From: Micromonospora tulbaghiae
Lineage (GTDB): Bacteria; Actinomycetota; Actinomycetes; Mycobacteriales; Micromonosporaceae
Direction: 5' to 3'
Assembly: GCF_900091605.1 (NCBI RefSeq)
Contig: NZ_FMCQ01000006.1
Coordinates: 377,190 to 441,189, forward strand
Length of the DNA: 64,000 nt
The position numbers and the translations under genes are program-made. The first letter of the stretch is position 1. Each line of letters starts with the position of its first letter. Positions 40,185-48,526 of the stretch are shown in pieces. The notes beneath the pieces are model-generated. The model was given only the letters and a program-made list of their open reading frames with translations, did not search any database and had not been told where the DNA came from.

Positions 40185-41386
40185 CCGAACGGGTCGTGCT
40201 CGCGTACTCCGGGGGCCTGGACACCTCGGTCGCCATCCCGTACCTGGCCGAGCGGACCGGCGCGGAGGTGATCGCGGTCGCGGTCGACGTCGGCCAGGGC
40301 GGCGAGGACATGACAGTGATCCGGCAGCGAGCGCTCGACTGCGGCGCCGTCGAGTCCGAGGTGGTCGACGCCCGCGACGAGTTCGCCGCGGACTACTGCC
40401 TGCCGGCGATCCGGGCCAACGCCCTCTACATGGACCGGTATCCGCTGGTGTCCGCGCTGTCCCGGCCGCTGATCGTCAGGCACCTGGTCGCGGCGGCGCG
40501 TGCCCACGGCGGCACGATCGTGTCGCACGGCTGCACCGGCAAGGGCAACGACCAGGTCCGGTTCGAGGTCGGCCTGGCCGCGCTCGCGCCCGACCTGAAG
40601 GTCGTCGCCCCCGCCCGGGACTTCGCCTGGACCCGGGACAAGGCGATCGCGTTCGCCGAGGAGAAGGGGCTGCCGATCGACGTGTCGGCGAAGTCGCCGT
40701 ACTCGATCGACCAGAACCTGTGGGGCCGGGCCGTGGAGACCGGTTTCCTGGAGGACATCTGGAACGCGCCGGTCGAGGACCTCTACGCGTACACCGAGGA
40801 CCCGGCGTCGGAACGCGACCCGGACGACGTGGTGATCACGTTCGACGGCGGCGTCCCGGTCGCGATCGACGGCGAGACGGTCACCCCGTACCAGGCCATC
40901 CGGGAGCTGAACCGGCGGGCCGGGGCGCAGGGTGTGGGCCGGCTGGACATGGTCGAGGACCGGCTGGTCGGCATCAAGAGCCGCGAGGTGTACGAGGCGC
41001 CCGGCGCGCTCGCCCTGATCACCGCCCACCAGGAGCTGGAGGCGGTGACCGTCGAGCGGGACCTGGGCCGGTTCAAGCGCGGCGTCGACCAGCGCTGGGG
41101 CGAGCTGGTCTACGACGGGCTCTGGTTCTCGCCGCTGAAGCGGTCGCTGGACGCGTTCATCGACGACGCCCAGCGGCACGTCACGGGCGAGGTACGGCTG
41201 CGCCTGCACGGCGGCCGGGCGGTGGTGACCGGCCGGCGCTCCGAGGCGAGCCTGTACGACTTCGGCCTGGCCACCTACGACACCGGCGACACGTTCGACC
41301 AGTCGCTGGCGAAGGGATTCGTGCAACTGTGGGGACTGCCCAGCAAGATGGCCGCGCAACGGGACGCCCGGATGGGAGGGGCCTGA
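40181..41386 (+). CDS. argG: Argininosuccinate synthase
   Basis: ATP-dependent condensation of citrulline and aspartate. PP-loop VVLAYSGGLDTSVAIPYL at the N-terminus, HGCTGKGNDQVRFEVG, SPYSIDQNLWGRA and FYSAxxR-equivalent C-terminal region (RLHGGRAVVTGRRSEASLYDFGLATY). 401 aa. GTG start overlapping argR; its stop overlaps the next ATG. Confidence 0.96.
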   Translation: MTERVVLAYSGGLDTSVAIPYLAERTGAEVIAVAVDVGQGGEDMTVIRQRALDCGAVESEVVDARDEFAADYCLPAIRANALYMDRYPLVSALSRPLIVRHLVAAARAHGGTIVSHGCTGKGNDQVRFEVGLAALAPDLKVVAPARDFAWTRDKAIAFAEEKGLPIDVSAKSPYSIDQNLWGRAVETGFLEDIWNAPVEDLYAYTEDPASERDPDDVVITFDGGVPVAIDGETVTPYQAIRELNRRAGAQGVGRLDMVEDRLVGIKSREVYEAPGALALITAHQELEAVTVERDLGRFKRGVDQRWGELVYDGLWFSPLKRSLDAFIDDAQRHVTGEVRLRLHGGRAVVTGRRSEASLYDFGLATYDTGDTFDQSLAKGFVQLWGLPSKMAAQRDARMGGA

Positions 41387-42864
41387 TGGGGGGCACCACA
41401 ATGGGTGGGGTGGACGACAAGAGCCTGACCGAGAACAGCGCCCCCGCCAACCGGACGAGCCTCTGGGGTGGCCGGTTCGCCGGCGGTCCCGCCGAGGCGC
41501 TCGCGCGGCTGTCGGTGAGCGTCCAGTTCGACTGGCGTCTCGCCCCGTACGACATCGCCGGTTCCCGCGCGCACGCCCGGGTCCTCGCCGGCGCCGGCCT
41601 GCTCGACCCGGACGAACTGGGCCGGATGCTGGCCGCGCTGGACGACCTGGAGGCGGCGTGCGCCTCCGGCGCGTTCCGCCCGACCGTGGACGACGAGGAC
41701 GTGCACACCGCGCTGGAGCGCGGCCTGCTGGAGCGGCTCGGCAGCCTCGGCGGCAAGCTGCGCGCCGGCCGGTCCCGCAACGACCAGGTCGCCACCGACC
41801 TGCGGCTCTACCTGCGTGATCACGCCCGCGGCGTGGCGGCCCGGCTGGTCGAGCTGGCCGAGGCCCTCGTCGAGCAGGCGGAGCGGCACGTGGACACCGC
41901 CGCGCCGGGCATGACGCACCTGCAGCACGCCCAGCCGGTTACGTTCGGACACTGGCTGCTGGCCCACGTGCAGCCGCTGCTGCGCGACCTGGAGCGGATG
42001 CGCGACTGGGACGAGCGGACCGCGATCAGCCCGCTCGGCGCGGGCGCGCTGGCCGGGTCGGGGCTGCCGCTGGACCCGGTGGCGGTCGCCAAGGAGCTGG
42101 GTTTCCGCACCTCGTTCGCCAACTCGATGGACGCGGTCGCTGACCGCGACTTCGTCGCCGAGTTCCTGTTCGTCACCGCGATGATCGGCGTGCACCTGTC
42201 CCGCCTCGGCGAGGAGGTGGTGCTCTGGACGTCGCAGGAGTTCGGCTGGGTCGAGCTGGACGACGCCTTCGCCACCGGATCGTCGATCATGCCGCAGAAG
42301 AAGAACGCGGACATCGCCGAGCTGGCCCGGGGCAAGTCCGGCCGGCTGGTCGGCGGCCTGATGAGCGTGCTCACCATGCTCAAGGGCCTGCCCATGACGT
42401 ACGACCGGGACATGCAGGAGGACAAGGAGCCGGCGTTCGACGCGGTCGACACGCTGGAACTGCTGCTGCCCGCGCTGGCCGGGATGATCTCCACGATGAC
42501 GGTCCGGGTGGACCGCCTGGTGGCGAGCGCGCCGTCGGGCTTCTCGCTGGCCACCGAGGTCGCCGACTGGCTGGTCCGGCGCAACGTGCCGTTCCGCGAT
42601 GCGCACGAGATCACCGGCAAGCTGGTGGCGCTCTGCGCGGTCCGCGACTGCGCGCTGGACGAGGTGTCCGACGCCGACCTGGCGGCGGTGAGCGAGCACC
42701 TGGACCCGTCGGTGCGTGACGTGCTGTCGGTGCGCTCGGCGCTGGCCGCGCGCATCACGCCCGGCTCCACCGGCCCGGGACCGGTCGCCGACCAGCTCGC
42801 CGCCGCGGCGGACAAGCTGACCGGCTGGCGGGAGTGGGCCGCCGAGCGGGTCGTCCCGCGCTGA
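41386..42864 (+). CDS. argH: Argininosuccinate lyase
   Basis: Final step, releasing arginine and fumarate. Fumarase/aspartase superfamily: LWGGRFAGGPAEALARLSVSVQFD, DEDVHTALERGL, GKLRAGRSRNDQVATDLRLYLRD, GMTHLQHAQPVTFGHWLLAH with the catalytic His, and the signature loop TGSSIMPQKKNADIAELARGKSGR. 492 aa; the ~22 residues before LWGGRF are non-conserved, so ATG 41401 is an alternative start. Confidence 0.95.
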   Translation: MGGTTMGGVDDKSLTENSAPANRTSLWGGRFAGGPAEALARLSVSVQFDWRLAPYDIAGSRAHARVLAGAGLLDPDELGRMLAALDDLEAACASGAFRPTVDDEDVHTALERGLLERLGSLGGKLRAGRSRNDQVATDLRLYLRDHARGVAARLVELAEALVEQAERHVDTAAPGMTHLQHAQPVTFGHWLLAHVQPLLRDLERMRDWDERTAISPLGAGALAGSGLPLDPVAVAKELGFRTSFANSMDAVADRDFVAEFLFVTAMIGVHLSRLGEEVVLWTSQEFGWVELDDAFATGSSIMPQKKNADIAELARGKSGRLVGGLMSVLTMLKGLPMTYDRDMQEDKEPAFDAVDTLELLLPALAGMISTMTVRVDRLVASAPSGFSLATEVADWLVRRNVPFRDAHEITGKLVALCAVRDCALDEVSDADLAAVSEHLDPSVRDVLSVRSALAARITPGSTGPGPVADQLAAAADKLTGWREWAAERVVPR

Positions 42865-42881
42865 GCTTCACGGCTGCCCCG

Positions 42882-42931
42882 AGATCTTGGTACGGAACGG
42901 CCCCTGTAGGGGCGCTTTCGTACCAAGATCT
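42882..42931. repeat. Long inverted repeat between convergent argH and yjbR-like gene
   Basis: AGATCTTGGTACG (42882-42894) matches its complement at 42919-42931, and inner CCCCT (42901-42905) pairs with AGGGG (42908-42912), forming a nearly continuous ~23-bp hairpin with a 2-base loop. It probably terminates both converging transcripts; style and GATCTTG core recall the repeat at 1.1 kb. Confidence 0.8.
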
Positions 42932-42949
42932 GCGGGTAGCGCTTCCCGG

Positions 42950-43303
42950 TCAGCCGCTGGGTCGCTCGCGCTTCGGGAGCTTCGCCACGACCGCGTCGTA
43001 CGACCCGTCGACGGCCTCGATCAGTTCGTCGTCGGGGATGCCGCCGGAGAGCCGGAGCGTGTTCCACCCCGACCGGCCGATGTAGGGGGAGGGGCGCGCG
43101 TCGGCCGGGAACCGGTGCAGCCACTCGTCGGCCACCTCCCGGGACGGCCCGCACTTCACCCCGAGCCGGGCCTCGCCCTCCGGGGAGCCGAGGAACGCGA
43201 AGATGCGGCTGCCCACCTTCACCACCTCGTCGCCCTCCCACGGCCGGTCCAACCAGGCACCCGGCTTGGCCAGACAGTAGGCCAGCATCTCCTCGCGCGT
43301 CAT
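42950..43303 (-). CDS. MmcQ/YjbR family DNA-binding-like protein
   Basis: 117 aa of the CyaY-like MmcQ/YjbR fold: MTREEMLAYCLAKPGAWLDRPWEGDEVVKVGSRIFAFLG, VKCGPSREVADEWL, PSPYIGRSGWNTLRLSGGIPDDELIEAVDGSYDAVVAKLPK. ATG 43303 has GGGAGGACGC upstream; the frame extends 10 codons further without a ribosome site. Biological role is poorly known in the family. Stands alone and faces argH. Confidence 0.85.
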   Translation of the reverse strand: MTREEMLAYCLAKPGAWLDRPWEGDEVVKVGSRIFAFLGSPEGEARLGVKCGPSREVADEWLHRFPADARPSPYIGRSGWNTLRLSGGIPDDELIEAVDGSYDAVVAKLPKRERPSG

Positions 43304-43377
43304 CGCGTCCTCCCGTGCCGTCTCGTCCGGCACAGTCTCGCCCGCCGCTGTGACAGCCCGCGTCGCCCGGCCGCCGG

Positions 43378-43812
43378 TCAGTCGCCGGTGCCGGTGCGGA
43401 CGGTGAGCCGCTCGTAGCGCTGCCGGGCCGCCTGGGCGCTGCCCAGCCCCAGCCCGAAGGCGATCGCCTGCCAGGTCATGCCCCGGCCGCGGGCCACCTG
43501 CAACAGGCCGGCCTCCAGCGCGTCCACCTCCGCCCGTACGTGCGGGATGAGCGTCAGCGCGGCCATCAGGTCGGCCTGGTCGACGGGCTCCTCACCCTCG
43601 TCCAGTTCGGCGCCACCGGCGAGCGCCATCACCAGCGTGGCCGCCTCGTAGGCGTCGGGCACGTCGGGATGGGCGTAACGCCGGCGGCGGGAGTTGGTGC
43701 CGGCGTGCCGCTCGGCGATCCGCAGCAGCGCCGCGTAGTTGCGGTGGGCCCGGGCCTGGGCAGCATCCGGAGCGGTGAACGGGTCGTTGTCCACGGTGAC
43801 CATGTCGTCCAT
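43378..43812 (-). CDS. Small putative DNA-binding protein (helix-turn-helix at C-terminus)
   Basis: 144 aa, not matched to a named family. The N-terminal half is acidic and helical (DAYEAATLVMALAGGAELDEGEEPVDQADL). Residues ~105-135 look like a helix-turn-helix: ARGRGMTWQAIAFGLGLGSAQAARQRYERL. Upstream on this strand TTGACA (plus-strand 43835-43840) with an 18-base gap to TGGGAT would place the transcript start near the second ATG (43803), so a leaderless MVTV start is possible. A TCAAC-N5-GTTGA palindrome (43837-43851) overlaps the -35. Confidence 0.65.
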   Translation of the reverse strand: MDDMVTVDNDPFTAPDAAQARAHRNYAALLRIAERHAGTNSRRRRYAHPDVPDAYEAATLVMALAGGAELDEGEEPVDQADLMAALTLIPHVRAEVDALEAGLLQVARGRGMTWQAIAFGLGLGSAQAARQRYERLTVRTGTGD

Positions 43813-43957
43813 CCCACACCCGAGAATGGCTTGTTGTCAACACCTCGTTGAAAGTCATTCGCGCAAGATGCCGTGCCCTCGGGACGTGGTGAGAAGGCGG
43901 CGCGTCATGCACCACAGACGCGCCGCGGAGTGTTCCGGGTTGCCCGGAACGGCCGAT

Positions 43958-44596
43958 TCAGGCCGGTGAGTTGCGGACCGAGGCGGCCGGGGCGGGACGG
44001 CGGCGCGGCGTGTGCCGCCGGTAGACGCTGACGCTCGGCTCGTCGGCCAGCCAGAACCGCCACGGCAGGTCGTGCGCGGCGGCGACCCCGACTCGCGGCC
44101 CGGCGACGATCCGCGCCGGGTCCACCGGGCTCGCCGGTGGCGTCAGCAGCAGCGGGCCGGTGCCGTCGATCGCCGAGGTGCCGTTCGCCTCCCGCCCGAG
44201 CCCGAGCGCGGTGACCAGCCGGGCCGGTCCGCGGGCCAGCTCCCGGTCGGTGGCGCGCGGCCGGCGCTCGCGGGCGGTCTCGACGCCGTCGACCACCTCG
44301 CCCGCGCGCAGCAGCACCGCCGCCGCCTCGCCGTCGCGGCCGCAGACGATGTTCGCGCACCAGTGCATGCCGAACACGAAGTACACGTACACGTGCCCGG
44401 CGGGCCCGAACATGACCTTGTTGCGCGGCGTCGGGCCGCGGTGGGCGTGTGACGCCGGGTCCTCGCCGGTGCCCGCGTACGCCTCGACCTCGGTGAGCCG
44501 GACGGTGACGCCGCCGGCCGACACGGTCCAGCCGAGCAGCGTCCGCGCGGTGTCGGCGACCTGCGCGGCGGGTGCGTCGAGCCAGGGGTACGTCAT
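43958..44596 (-). CDS. DNA-3-methyladenine glycosylase (AAG/MPG family)
   Basis: Base-excision repair enzyme removing alkylated purines. 212 aa with VRLTEVEAYAGTGEDPASHAHRGPTPRNKVMFGPAGHVYVYFVFGMHWCANIV containing the catalytic Glu (EVEAY) and Tyr/His of the AAG fold, then RGPARLVTALGL and PRVGVAAAHDLPWRFWL. ATG 44596 matches the family N-terminus; no good ribosome site. A neighbour-independent gene; transcribed away from the oxidoreductase pair. Confidence 0.92.
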   Translation of the reverse strand: MTYPWLDAPAAQVADTARTLLGWTVSAGGVTVRLTEVEAYAGTGEDPASHAHRGPTPRNKVMFGPAGHVYVYFVFGMHWCANIVCGRDGEAAAVLLRAGEVVDGVETARERRPRATDRELARGPARLVTALGLGREANGTSAIDGTGPLLLTPPASPVDPARIVAGPRVGVAAAHDLPWRFWLADEPSVSVYRRHTPRRRPAPAASVRNSPA

Positions 44597-44664
44597 CGCG
44601 GCAAGGGTAGTCGGTGGGTGGCGCGTGATCCGGGCCACGCCGGGGTGGGCGGTCACCGGAATAG

Positions 44665-44676
44665 TTGACTCGTCAA
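44665..44676. promoter_or_regulatory. Palindromic operator candidate TTGAC-TC-GTCAA
   Basis: TTGACTCGTCAA is a 5-bp perfect inverted repeat with a 2-base centre in an unusually AT-rich patch (44661-44685) 60 bases before the luciferase-like gene. Palindromes of this kind are typical of MarR-family operators; no marR gene is seen nearby. Confidence 0.45.
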
Positions 44677-44735
44677 ATATGTTGTGAGGAGCGATCCCGG
44701 GCCGACCGGTCCGGACCCCACGCGAGGAGCTGGTC

Positions 44736-45836
44736 ATGCAGTTCGGAGTCTTCACCGTCGGTGACGTCACCGTCGACCCCACGAACGGGCGGCTGCCGTC
44801 CGAGCGTGAGCGGATCAAGGCCATGACCGCCATCGCGCTCAAGGCCGAGGAGGTCGGCCTCGACGTCTTCGCCACCGGCGAGCACCACAACCCGCCGTTC
44901 GTGCCGTCGTCGCCGACCACCATGCTCGGCTGGATCGCCGCTCGCACCGAACGGCTGCTGCTGTCGACCTCGACCACGCTGATCACCACGAACGACCCGG
45001 TGAAGATCGCCGAGGACTACGCGATGCTCCAGCACCTGGCCGACGGCCGGGTGGACCTGATGATGGGCCGCGGCAACACCGGCCCGGTCTACCCGTGGTT
45101 CGGGCAGGACATCCGCAACGGCATCCCGCTGGCCATCGAGAACTACGACCTGCTGCACCGGCTGTGGCGGGAGGACGTGGTCGACTGGAAGGGCCGGTTC
45201 CGTACGCCGTTGCAGTCGTTCACCTCGACCCCGCGCCCGCTCGACGGCGTGCCGCCGTTCGTCTGGCACGGCTCGATCCGCAGTCCGGAGATCGCCGAGC
45301 AGGCCGCGTACTACGGTGACGGCTTCTTCGCCAACCACATCTTCTGGCCCAAGGAGCACACCCAGCGGATGGTCGGCCTCTACCGGGAGCGGTTCGCGCA
45401 CTACGGCCACGGCTCGCCGGACCAGGCCGTCGTCGGCCTCGGCGGGCAGGTGTTCATGCGCCGCAACTCCCAGGACGCGGTACGCGAGTTCCGCCCCTAC
45501 TTCGACAACGCCCCGGTCTACGGGCACGGCCCGTCGCTGGAGGAGTTCACCCGGGAGACGCCGCTGACCGTGGGCAGCCCGCAGCAGGTCATCGACCGGA
45601 CGCTGGGCTTCCGCGAGTACGTCGGCGACTACCAGCGGCAGCTGTTCCTCATGGACCACGCCGGACTGCCGCTGAAGACCGTGCTGGAGCAGCTCGACCT
45701 GCTGGGCGAGGAGGTGGTGCCGGTGCTGCGCAAGGAGTTCGACTCGATGCGTCCCGCGCACGTGCCCGACGCGCCCACCCACGCGAGCCTGCTGGCCGCC
45801 CGCGACGCCGCCCCGGCCGCCGGGGAGCAGCGATGA
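44736..45836 (+). CDS. LLM-class flavin-dependent monooxygenase
   Basis: 366 aa luciferase-like (beta/alpha)8 FMN enzyme: MQFGVFTVGDVTVDPTNG, GLDVFATGEHHNPPFVPSSP, LSTSTTLITTNDPVKIAEDYAMLQHLADGRVDLMMGRGNTGPVYPWFG, and a FVWHGSIRSPEIAEQAAYYGDGFFANH segment. It resembles the putative FMN-dependent luciferase-like monooxygenases of the CE1758 type. The next gene, overlapping by four bases, is a matching NADPH:FMN reductase that would supply reduced flavin. Substrate unknown. ATG 44736 with GCGAGGAG upstream. Confidence 0.92.
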   Translation: MQFGVFTVGDVTVDPTNGRLPSERERIKAMTAIALKAEEVGLDVFATGEHHNPPFVPSSPTTMLGWIAARTERLLLSTSTTLITTNDPVKIAEDYAMLQHLADGRVDLMMGRGNTGPVYPWFGQDIRNGIPLAIENYDLLHRLWREDVVDWKGRFRTPLQSFTSTPRPLDGVPPFVWHGSIRSPEIAEQAAYYGDGFFANHIFWPKEHTQRMVGLYRERFAHYGHGSPDQAVVGLGGQVFMRRNSQDAVREFRPYFDNAPVYGHGPSLEEFTRETPLTVGSPQQVIDRTLGFREYVGDYQRQLFLMDHAGLPLKTVLEQLDLLGEEVVPVLRKEFDSMRPAHVPDAPTHASLLAARDAAPAAGEQR

Positions 45837-46459
45837 CCAGCCGTACCCTCGCGGTGGTCTCGGCCGGTCTCGGCCAGCCGTCGTCCACCCGCCTGCTCGC
45901 CGACCAGCTCGCCGCGGCCGCCCGCGACGAGCTGGCCGGCCGCGGCGCGACGGTGGAACTGCGCGTGGTCGAGCTGCGCGAGCACGCCCACGACGTGGTG
46001 AACCACCTGCTCACCGGCTTCCCGCCGGCCGCGCTGCGGCGCACGCTCGACGAGGTGGCCGCCGCCGACGGGCTGATCGCGGTGACGCCGATCTTCAACG
46101 CGTCGTACAACGGGCTGTTCAAGTCGTTCTTCGACGTGGTCGACCGGGACGCGCTGGCCGGCAAGCCGGTGCTGCTCGGGGCGACCGGCGGCACCGCCCG
46201 GCACTCGCTTGCCCTGGAGCACGCGGTCCGGCCGATGTTCACCTACCTGCGGGCGGCGACGCTGCCCACGGCGGTGTTCGCCGCGCCCGAGGACTGGGCC
46301 GGTGACGACGGCGACAGCGCGCTGCGGTCCCGGATCCGCCGGGCCGGGGCCGAGCTGGCCGAGCAGGTGGACCGCCGTCCGCCCGCGACCGGCCCGGCCG
46401 ACCCGTTCGCGCTCACCACCGACTTCGCCGACCTGCTCGCGGGCCGCGACCCGTCCTGA
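45833..46459 (+). CDS. NADPH-dependent FMN reductase (CE1759-type)
   Basis: 208 aa flavodoxin-like reductase: LAVVSAGLGQPSSTRLLADQL (phosphate loop), ADGLIAVTPIFNASYNGLFKSFFDVVDRDALAGKPVLLGATGG with the flavin-binding TPIFNASY, and FTYLRAATLPTAVFA. Coupled by ATGA overlap to the monooxygenase, forming a two-component system. Confidence 0.93.
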   Translation: MTSRTLAVVSAGLGQPSSTRLLADQLAAAARDELAGRGATVELRVVELREHAHDVVNHLLTGFPPAALRRTLDEVAAADGLIAVTPIFNASYNGLFKSFFDVVDRDALAGKPVLLGATGGTARHSLALEHAVRPMFTYLRAATLPTAVFAAPEDWAGDDGDSALRSRIRRAGAELAEQVDRRPPATGPADPFALTTDFADLLAGRDPS

Positions 46460-46462
46460 CGC

Positions 46463-46495
46463 CGGGGCGGTTCGGCGCGGAGCAGGGCCGCCCCG
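46463..46495. terminator. Hairpin between convergent FMN reductase and UspA genes
   Basis: CGGGGCGG (46463-46470) pairs with CCGCCCCG (46488-46495); the gap is only 45 bases and both flanking genes end here. Confidence 0.6.
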
Positions 46496-46504
46496 CGCGG
46501 GTCG

Positions 46505-47389
46505 TCAGTCGTCGGCCGGCTCGGGCCGGTGGGCGACGAGAACCGGGCAGTGGGAGTGCTGCACCAGCGCCTGGCTGACCGAGCCGAGCAGCAGCCCGGC
46601 GAAGCCGCCCCGGCCCCGGGAGCCGACCACCACGAGCGACGCCTCGCCGCTGGCCTCCCGGAGCGCGGTCTCCGGCGAGGCGGCGGTCACGGACCGCTCC
46701 GTCACCCGCAGGCCCGGGTGCGCCGCCCGGACCCGGTCCGCGGCCTCGGCCAGCAGCCCTGCCGCCTCGGCCCGCTCGGCGGTGGACGCCTCCGCCGCGA
46801 CCTCCGGCGCCACCGCGCCGCGTTCCGGCGACCGGACGTGCATCAGCACCAGCTCCGCGTCGCGCCGCTCGGCCTCGTCCGCGGCCAGCTCGATCGCGTA
46901 CGCGGCCGAGTCGGAACCGTCCACGCCGACCAGCACCGGACCGTCCACCGGGATCGGCTGCTCCTCCGGGCGGACGATGAGCACCGGGCAGTGCCCGTGC
47001 TGCGCGAGCTGCCCGCTGACCGAGCCGAGCAGCAGACCGGCGAAGCCGCCCACGCCCCGGCTTCCCACCACGGCCAGCTCGGCGCGGCGGGACTCCTCGA
47101 CCATCGTGGCGCCCGGCCCGCCGGCGACCTGGCGCACCTGCACCCGCAGGCCCGGGTGCCGCTCGGCCAGGTCGGCGGCGACCGACTCCAGCATCTTCTC
47201 CGACTCCGCGGTGGGCGCCGGCACCCCCAGGTCGTACGGGTTGAGCGGCACGCCGTAGCCGAGCGGGTGCAGGTAGCCGTGCACCAGCAGCAGCGGCCGG
47301 GAACGGGCGACGGCGGTCGCGGCGGCCAGGTCGGCGGCGGCCAGGCTGGACGGCGATCCGTCCACTCCCGCAACGACGGGTCGGTTCAT
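46505..47389 (-). CDS. Universal stress protein, tandem UspA domains (copy 1)
   Basis: 294 aa, two UspA domains (~1-145 and ~150-290). Each ends in the ATP-binding loop G-2x-G-9x-G(S/T): VVGSRGVGGFAGLLLGSVSGQLAQHGHCPVLIV and VVGSRGRGGFAGLLLGSVSQALVQHSHCPVLV, so it is of the ATP-binding class. N-terminus VVAGVDGSPSSLAAADLA. ATG 47389 has GGAGGG upstream. Lies downstream of the second UspA gene, 70 bases away; probably co-transcribed. Tandem UspA proteins are hallmark members of actinobacterial hypoxia/dormancy regulons. Confidence 0.93.
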   Translation of the reverse strand: MNRPVVAGVDGSPSSLAAADLAAATAVARSRPLLLVHGYLHPLGYGVPLNPYDLGVPAPTAESEKMLESVAADLAERHPGLRVQVRQVAGGPGATMVEESRRAELAVVGSRGVGGFAGLLLGSVSGQLAQHGHCPVLIVRPEEQPIPVDGPVLVGVDGSDSAAYAIELAADEAERRDAELVLMHVRSPERGAVAPEVAAEASTAERAEAAGLLAEAADRVRAAHPGLRVTERSVTAASPETALREASGEASLVVVGSRGRGGFAGLLLGSVSQALVQHSHCPVLVAHRPEPADD

Positions 47390-47459
47390 CTGGTGCTTTC
47401 CCTCCGGTCGGTTCAGGCCATTGTGGCGGTGCTCGCCCCGCCCGGGCCGGGGAACCGGC

Positions 47460-48368
47460 TCAGTGGGCGCGGTCGCCGCGGTGCCGGACGACGGCCAGCG
47501 GGCTGTGGCAGTGGTGCAGCACGGCGTGGCTGACCGAGCCGAGCAGCAGCGCACCGAGGCTACCGCGACCGTGGGCGCCGACCACCGTCAGCTGCGCGCC
47601 GACGGACTCCTCGACGAGCACCCGGGACGGGGTGGCGGCGGCGACCAGCTTCGGCCGTACCGTGACCTCCGGGTAGCGCTCGGTCCAGCCGGCGACCGCC
47701 TCGGCCAGCACCCGCTGCTCGTCGGCGCGCAGCTCCCGCGGGTCGTACGCCAGGGGCAGGACGTCGCCGAACGCCTCCCGGTAGGTCACCGGTTGCGGGT
47801 AGAGCCAGGTGTGCACCACCACCAGTTCGGCGCCGCGCGCCGCGGCCTCGGCGAACGCGAAGCCGACGGCCTCGTCGGACAGCGCGGAGCCGTCCACGCC
47901 GACCACCACCGGGCCGTCGGCGCGGGCCTCACCCCGGGCCACGAGCACCGGGCAGTCCGCGCGGGCGGAGAGCTGCACCGCGGCGGAGCCGACCAGCAGT
48001 TCGGCGAATCCGCCGAGTCCCCGGTGGCCCAGCACGAGCAACGAGGCGTCGCGGCTCTCCCGCAGCAGCACCGCGACCGGCCCGCCGTCGACCACCGCCC
48101 CGGTCACGGTCAGCTCCGCGTCGACCTTGCGGGCCTCGTCCACCGCCTCCTCGACGAGCTTCTCGGCCTCCTGCCGCAGCTCGACGTCGGGCAGCACCGG
48201 GGCGACCATGCCCAGCGGTGTGCCGACCAGCGGCCAGAGGAACGCGTTCACCACCCGCAGCGGCCGGTGCCGCAGCACCGCCTCGCGCGCGGCCAGCCGT
48301 ACCGCGTCCAGCGCGGACGGGGAGCCGTCCACACCCACCACGACGGGGGCACCGGTTCTGTCGGTCAT
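47460..48368 (-). CDS. Universal stress protein, tandem UspA domains (copy 2)
   Basis: 302 aa, paralogue of copy 1. APVVVGVDGSPSALDAVRLAA and GPVVVGVDGSALSDEAVGFAFAEAAARGAELVVVHTW open the two domains; ATP loops are LVLGHRGLGGFAELLVGSAAVQLSARADCPVLVA and VVGAHGRGSLGALLLGSVSHAVLHHCHSPLAVV. ATG 48368 preceded by GAAGGAGGACG. Divergent from the cyclic-nucleotide-binding gene across a 158-base region holding the GGGACC-N3-GGCCCC motif, 77 bases upstream of this start. Confidence 0.93.
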   Translation of the reverse strand: MTDRTGAPVVVGVDGSPSALDAVRLAAREAVLRHRPLRVVNAFLWPLVGTPLGMVAPVLPDVELRQEAEKLVEEAVDEARKVDAELTVTGAVVDGGPVAVLLRESRDASLLVLGHRGLGGFAELLVGSAAVQLSARADCPVLVARGEARADGPVVVGVDGSALSDEAVGFAFAEAAARGAELVVVHTWLYPQPVTYREAFGDVLPLAYDPRELRADEQRVLAEAVAGWTERYPEVTVRPKLVAAATPSRVLVEESVGAQLTVVGAHGRGSLGALLLGSVSHAVLHHCHSPLAVVRHRGDRAH

Positions 48369-48444
48369 CACGTCCTCCTTCGGTTCCCCTCCAGCCTGCG
48401 CCGACGGCTCCGAACTGGGCAGAGTCGATCCGCCCGGCCCGCTC

Positions 48445-48459
48445 GGGACCATCGGCCCC
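48445..48459. promoter_or_regulatory. GGGACC-N3-GGCCCC motif, UspA/CNB divergent promoter
   Basis: GGGACCATCGGCCCC, near-palindromic 15-mer midway between the divergent UspA (77 bases) and CNB-protein (68 bases) starts. The same motif recurs at 53499 and 56784 before adhP and ppdK. The half-site GGGAC resembles the DosR/DevR box (GGGACT-type palindrome). Confidence 0.65.
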
Positions 48460-48526
48460 TACCGGCCGGGGCGACGGCGGGGTGAAATGGAACCAGTGCT
48501 CCCCTCCTGTCGACCCTGGAGGCGCG

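Noticed and set aside
46505..48368. Recent duplication of the UspA gene
   Set aside because: The two tandem-domain proteins are diverged over most of their length; they are old paralogues.
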